A DNA stretch of 64,000 nt from Gammaproteobacteria bacterium (lineage in GTDB: Bacteria > Pseudomonadota > Gammaproteobacteria > Arenicellales > UBA868), in contig JAKUQS010000012.1 of assembly GCA_022451485.1 (NCBI GenBank), forward strand, positions 18,522-82,521, written 5' to 3'. The translations under genes and the position numbers were made by a program. This document shows, one piece after another, positions 61,752-64,000 of the stretch; positions within the stretch are counted from its first letter, which is position 1, and every line of letters starts with the position of its first letter. The notes below the pieces were generated by a model. The model was not told the origin of the DNA. It was given only the letters and a program-made list of their open reading frames with translations, and ran no database searches.

Positions 61752-61844
61752 TAAATTGCTGAATTAGTGAACAAACTCGGCAATTCAATTGGACAATTAC
61801 GCTCTGAAGCGGACAACAAAGCCTTACTAAACAATAAGGCGGGG

Positions 61845-61850
61845 TATAGA
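61845..61850 (+). promoter_or_regulatory. Possible -10 box of tRNA-Arg
   Basis: TATAGA, 12 nt before the tRNA, preceded by GGGG. A perfect short inverted repeat GCCTTA/TAAGGC (61821-61840) covers the -35 region; no consensus -35 is seen. Confidence 0.3.
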
Positions 61851-61862
61851 CTACAAGGCCAT

Positions 61863-61939
61863 GCGCCCATAGCTCAGTTGGATAGAGTACCTGGCTTCGA
61901 ACCAGGTGGTCGGGAGTTCGAGTCTCTCTGGGCGCGCCA
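61863..61939 (+). tRNA. tRNA-Arg, anticodon TCG
   Basis: 77 nt with encoded CCA. The acceptor GCGCCCA pairs with TGGGCGC, discriminator G. The D arm has AGCTCAGTTGGATAGAGT, the anticodon stem CCTGG/CCAGG encloses CTTCGAA (anticodon TCG, codon CGA), and the T arm is CGGGAGTTCGAGTCTCTCTG-like with the usual TTCGA loop. The sequence folds as a normal cloverleaf with no missing arm. tRNA genes are common attachment sites for islands. Confidence 0.95.
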
Positions 61940-61947
61940 ATTTAACA

Positions 61948-61976
61948 AGCACTTGTGCGGCTTCTGGGCAAGTGCT
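61948..61976. terminator. Hairpin after the tRNA
   Basis: AGCACTTG (61948-61955) pairs perfectly with CAAGTGCT (61969-61976), 13-nt loop, 8 nt after the tRNA CCA. No T-tract follows, so it may be a processing or weak terminator hairpin. Confidence 0.45.
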
Positions 61977-61988
61977 CTCCAACGGAGA

Positions 61989-62044
61989 CGTTTATCAGAG
62001 CAATGGCCGTGACTTTATCGCGGGAACCGCTGTTCTAACGACCC
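61989..62044 (+). repeat. 56-nt imperfect direct repeat, copy A
   Basis: Begins CGTTTATCAGAGCA and ends CTAACGACCC. Copy B is at 62282-62337; the outer ends are identical and the middle differs at some positions. In one frame both copies encode a related peptide (VYQS ... I-A/S-GT ... LTT), so the copies look like remnants of a duplicated coding segment. Confidence 0.7.
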
Positions 62045-62095
62045 CATCGCAATTTCTACTTAAATTTAAACCGTCCGAGCCGAGGTCATTGGTTA

Positions 62096-62242
62096 ATGAC
62101 AGACGAAGATGGACGGCATCGTGATGCCCTGAGTTTTAAAAGCGCAGCGGCAAAGGGCTATACGACGCCGCCGCATATCAAACAGCTAATTGAAGCTACA
62201 TCACATTTAAAAGCAGGACCAAGAATGCCAGGCGAGCATTAG
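62096..62242 (+). CDS. Possible 48-residue protein between the repeats
   Basis: ATG 62096 with GAGG about 10 nt upstream, stop TAG 62240-62242. The product starts MTDEDGRHRDALSFKSAAAK and ends basic (KAGPRMPGEH). It lies between the two copies of the 56-nt repeat. No family recognised. Could be a small gene of a mini-element or a chance frame. Confidence 0.3.
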   Translation: MTDEDGRHRDALSFKSAAAKGYTTPPHIKQLIEATSHLKAGPRMPGEH

Positions 62243-62250
62243 CACGGAAG

Positions 62251-62277
62251 AGCCCATCGAGTGATGCCCGATAGGCT
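62251..62277. repeat. Imperfect hairpin after the small ORF
   Basis: AGCCCATCG (62251-62259) and CGATAGGCT (62269-62277) pair except for one mismatch, with a 9-nt loop, followed by TTAA. Might terminate transcription of the small ORF. Confidence 0.35.
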
Positions 62278-62281
62278 TTAA

Positions 62282-62337
62282 CGTTTATCAGAGCAGTGAC
62301 GGTGAATTAATTTCGGGGACCGTCGATCTAACGACCC
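62282..62337 (+). repeat. 56-nt imperfect direct repeat, copy B
   Basis: Second copy, 293 nt after copy A and ending 7 nt before the convergent PanE-like gene stop. 14 identical bases at its left end and about 12 at its right end; the interior has scattered changes, several of them synonymous in the shared frame. Confidence 0.7.
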
Positions 62338-62344
62338 TCACTTC

Positions 62345-63283
62345 TCATCTACTGCCCATAATATGGTGTTTAAGAGCAGCATAAATGAAGCGGTTTGCGG
62401 GGGTCGGAATATTGAGTTCCTTCCCCATTCGATCAACGGCGCCCGACAACCATGGCAATTCGAGCCGATTCCCGCGTTCCAGATCAACCGCCATCGATAA
62501 CCTCACCTCGCCGGGTAGGCTATCGACATAAGCCAACCGTGCTTCGACATTGTCCTTGGTAAGGGAAATGCCTTTGGCGTTTGCAACAGACATAACCTCT
62601 TCCATTACTTGCCTCAATAAAGCTCTGGTGTCCGGGTCTTCGCGGATGGGGCCAATCGGTTCACGGGTAACACAGTTCAGGGCACTGCCCCCCACAAGAA
62701 ACAAGAACTTGTCCCATATGGTCAGATTAATGTTGTCAGCATGATCCGCTTCGAAACCGGCGGCGGCAATTGCTTCAGCAAATTGCATCGAACGCGCAGA
62801 GCGCGACTGATCCAGCTCACCAAACCTGATGATCGCCAAAGGCGAGAAACGACGCACAAAACCAGGCTCGACGATGTTAGCGCCCACTTCTGCAACCGCT
62901 CCCATGACATGTTCTCTCCCCAAGATGTCGCTAAGAACAGGTTCCGGGTCGACGCCGTTCTGCATCGATAAAACGGCGGTATCGGGGCCTATCAAATCTT
63001 GGCACTGCGCGGCTGCAGATTCTGTGTCCCAAAGCTTGACGCAGAAGACAACAAAATCTACCGGACCTATTTCGCTGGGATCGCTTGTTGCACGAATGGG
63101 CTTGATCACAAAAGCCTCGTCCGGCCCTTCAATCTTGAAGCCATTGGCGTTCATCGCCTCTAAATGAGCACCCCGCGCGACAAAAGAGACCTTGTAGCCA
63201 GCTTGAGTGAGCTTGGCGCCAATATAGCCCCCCATACCACCACTGCCCATGATCGCAAATGTCGGGCTGCCACTGTCAGTCAT
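62345..63283 (-). CDS. 2-dehydropantoate 2-reductase (PanE/ApbA family) protein
   Basis: 312 aa. NADPH motif GSGGMGGYIGAKL (~13-25), MQNGVDPEPVL, and the conserved Lys in NLTIWDKFLFLVGGSALNC. The C-terminal ELPWLSGAVDRMGKELNIPTP corresponds to the substrate loop. Reduces a 2-keto acid with NADPH; pantoate itself is one option, but the family includes other ketoreductases. Stops next to repeat copy B. Upstream on the same strand is pilY1 (169 nt). Confidence 0.88.
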   Translation of the reverse strand: MTDSGSPTFAIMGSGGMGGYIGAKLTQAGYKVSFVARGAHLEAMNANGFKIEGPDEAFVIKPIRATSDPSEIGPVDFVVFCVKLWDTESAAAQCQDLIGPDTAVLSMQNGVDPEPVLSDILGREHVMGAVAEVGANIVEPGFVRRFSPLAIIRFGELDQSRSARSMQFAEAIAAAGFEADHADNINLTIWDKFLFLVGGSALNCVTREPIGPIREDPDTRALLRQVMEEVMSVANAKGISLTKDNVEARLAYVDSLPGEVRLSMAVDLERGNRLELPWLSGAVDRMGKELNIPTPANRFIYAALKHHIMGSR

Positions 63284-63452
63284 GCAATGCTCCCCGCCGT
63301 ACTGTGTCGGCGCCTAACCCATCCGTGCAAACAGCCCATCCCTTATCAGCACCTGTCTTACCGAGGTTGGCACCCCTATCGCCCGGAAGTTTTTGCTTGG
63401 CTGGATTTCTTCCCTGGCCATACCTTCATGCGAAGACGACCGGGTAACCGTA

Positions 63453-64000
63453 TCAGTCAGTACGCGGATGCAGTTCCGTCCAGGAGATACGCCCGGAGGT
63501 GCCACTGGGAGAAGCGGAAGCGATCTGGGTATTCTTAAAGTGATCGCGTGCTCCCGCTGTAACGCCGGGTCTGATTTTGTAGGTCCGTGGGCTAAATAAC
63601 TGGTTTCCAATAATCTTCGGTGCACCGGGTTGGCCCTGGGCGGTCTTTCGACCGGCAAAACTGATACCCAAATGCGTGTCCCCTTCATCCAGTAATCCGT
63701 TCTGGTTAACGTCCCACTGAGCGCCCCGCGCACTGCCGCCATTCGCCATCTGTACCACATTCTCCCAACCCTTACCGCCCGCATCACAGGTCGAGGTATC
63801 GGGAATAACCGTATTGAAGTACACCAGTTCGCCTTTCACCAGTGCCCGGTCAATGACCCGTTCCCCCTCATCGGGCAGCGTGATGTACCAGCCCCGTTTG
63901 GAGCTGCCAGAACTTCGGGTATAACCCACCTCAAGATCATTCTTGTACACTCGGGCGGTAGGCGTGCTATAGGTTCTTTGCTGTTCCGTCAGGTTAGCTT
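63453..64000 (-). CDS. Type IV pilus biogenesis PilY1/PilC-like protein, C-terminal end
   Basis: The frame is open to the right edge, so the N-terminal part is outside the window. The 182 visible residues include RGWYITLPDEGERVIDRALV, YFNTVIPDTSTCDAGGKGW and the ending GRISWTELHPRTD, matching the beta-propeller end of PilY1, including an EF-like DVNQNGLLDEGD loop for Ca2+. PilY1 acts at the pilus tip in surface attachment and pilus retraction. It marks the change from catabolic genes to cell-surface machinery. Confidence 0.85.
   Translation of the reverse strand, partial: ANLTEQQRTYSTPTARVYKNDLEVGYTRSSGSSKRGWYITLPDEGERVIDRALVKGELVYFNTVIPDTSTCDAGGKGWENVVQMANGGSARGAQWDVNQNGLLDEGDTHLGISFAGRKTAQGQPGAPKIIGNQLFSPRTYKIRPGVTAGARDHFKNTQIASASPSGTSGRISWTELHPRTD

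Noticed and set aside
61989..62337. Integron cassette with attC sites
   Set aside because: The repeat length and ORF between copies suggested attC. ATCTAAC fits one R-box in copy B, but copy A does not match and no partner GTTRRRY box is found at the far end; no integrase is seen.
63314..63787. 157-codon minus-strand frame
   Set aside because: It overlaps the PilY1 frame for most of its length and has a Arg/Pro-rich shadow composition; the PilY1 frame matches a known family.
1..64000. CRISPR arrays, transposons, prophage genes, riboswitches
   Set aside because: No regularly spaced repeats, transposase or integrase frames, phage structural genes or recognisable riboswitch cores were found on reading both strands.

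Overview
The window is about 64 kb of bacterial chromosome with roughly 62 genes, dense coding, short intergenic gaps and clear Shine-Dalgarno sites. The only taxonomic hints are a PilY1-type pilus adhesin at the right edge and the general style of the enzymes (BadI/BadH/AliA homologues, TauE/SafE, DUF4864, two-component cyclase). These point to a proteobacterium, most likely an aerobic, probably marine gammaproteobacterium, but this is inference. There is no phage gene, transposase, CRISPR array or rRNA.

Layout. 0-9 kb: end of an amidase, a TauD-type dioxygenase, an ABM monooxygenase, a 2-hydroxyacid dehydrogenase, a TIM-barrel hydrolase, an Asp/Glu-racemase-fold protein, MFS and TauE carriers, a dienelactone hydrolase and an enolase-superfamily enzyme. 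9-18 kb: FMN/PPOX protein, acyl-CoA-dehydrogenase-fold flavoprotein, VOC protein, quinone oxidoreductase, thioesterase, nitroreductase, maleate-isomerase-like protein, Gfo/Idh/MocA dehydrogenase plus MFS carrier, Bax-inhibitor-1 homologue. 18-25 kb: SnoaL protein, two luciferase-like monooxygenases, then an alicyclic-acid cluster (AliA-like ligase, BadI ring hydrolase, acyl-CoA dehydrogenase, BadH-like dehydrogenase). 25-31 kb: two SDRs and a compact operon of nitroreductase, NylB-like serine hydrolase, enoyl-CoA hydratase and class III CoA-transferase. 31-39 kb: two DMT carriers, methyltransferase, PPOX protein, HAD dehalogenase, SDRs, TauE, NIPSNAP protein. 39-50 kb: a complete D-hydantoinase route (racemase, hydantoinase, D-carbamoylase) with an amidase, a D-aminoacylase, a second enolase-superfamily enzyme, SDRs and a cytoplasmic NMT1-like protein. 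50-56 kb: lyase-fold secreted protein, two small membrane proteins, YciI, PrpF-like and PrpB-like enzymes, PhyH dioxygenase. 56-61.5 kb: one same-strand run of E1-alpha, E1-beta, SDR, histidine kinase and double-receiver cyclase. 61.5-64 kb: tRNA-Arg(TCG), a short repeat-flanked ORF, a PanE-like reductase and the end of pilY1.

How it works together: almost everything is catabolic or accessory. Carriers and hydrolases release small organic acids, ureides or amides, SDR and flavin enzymes oxidise them, and CoA ligase/transferase, dehydrogenase and hydratase steps feed the products to central metabolism. Ten SDRs, three Asp/Glu-racemase-fold enzymes and two enolase-superfamily enzymes point to handling of chiral, often D-configured or cyclic substrates. 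No gene for a DNA-binding transcription regulator is visible in the window, although several divergent promoters carry perfect palindromes.
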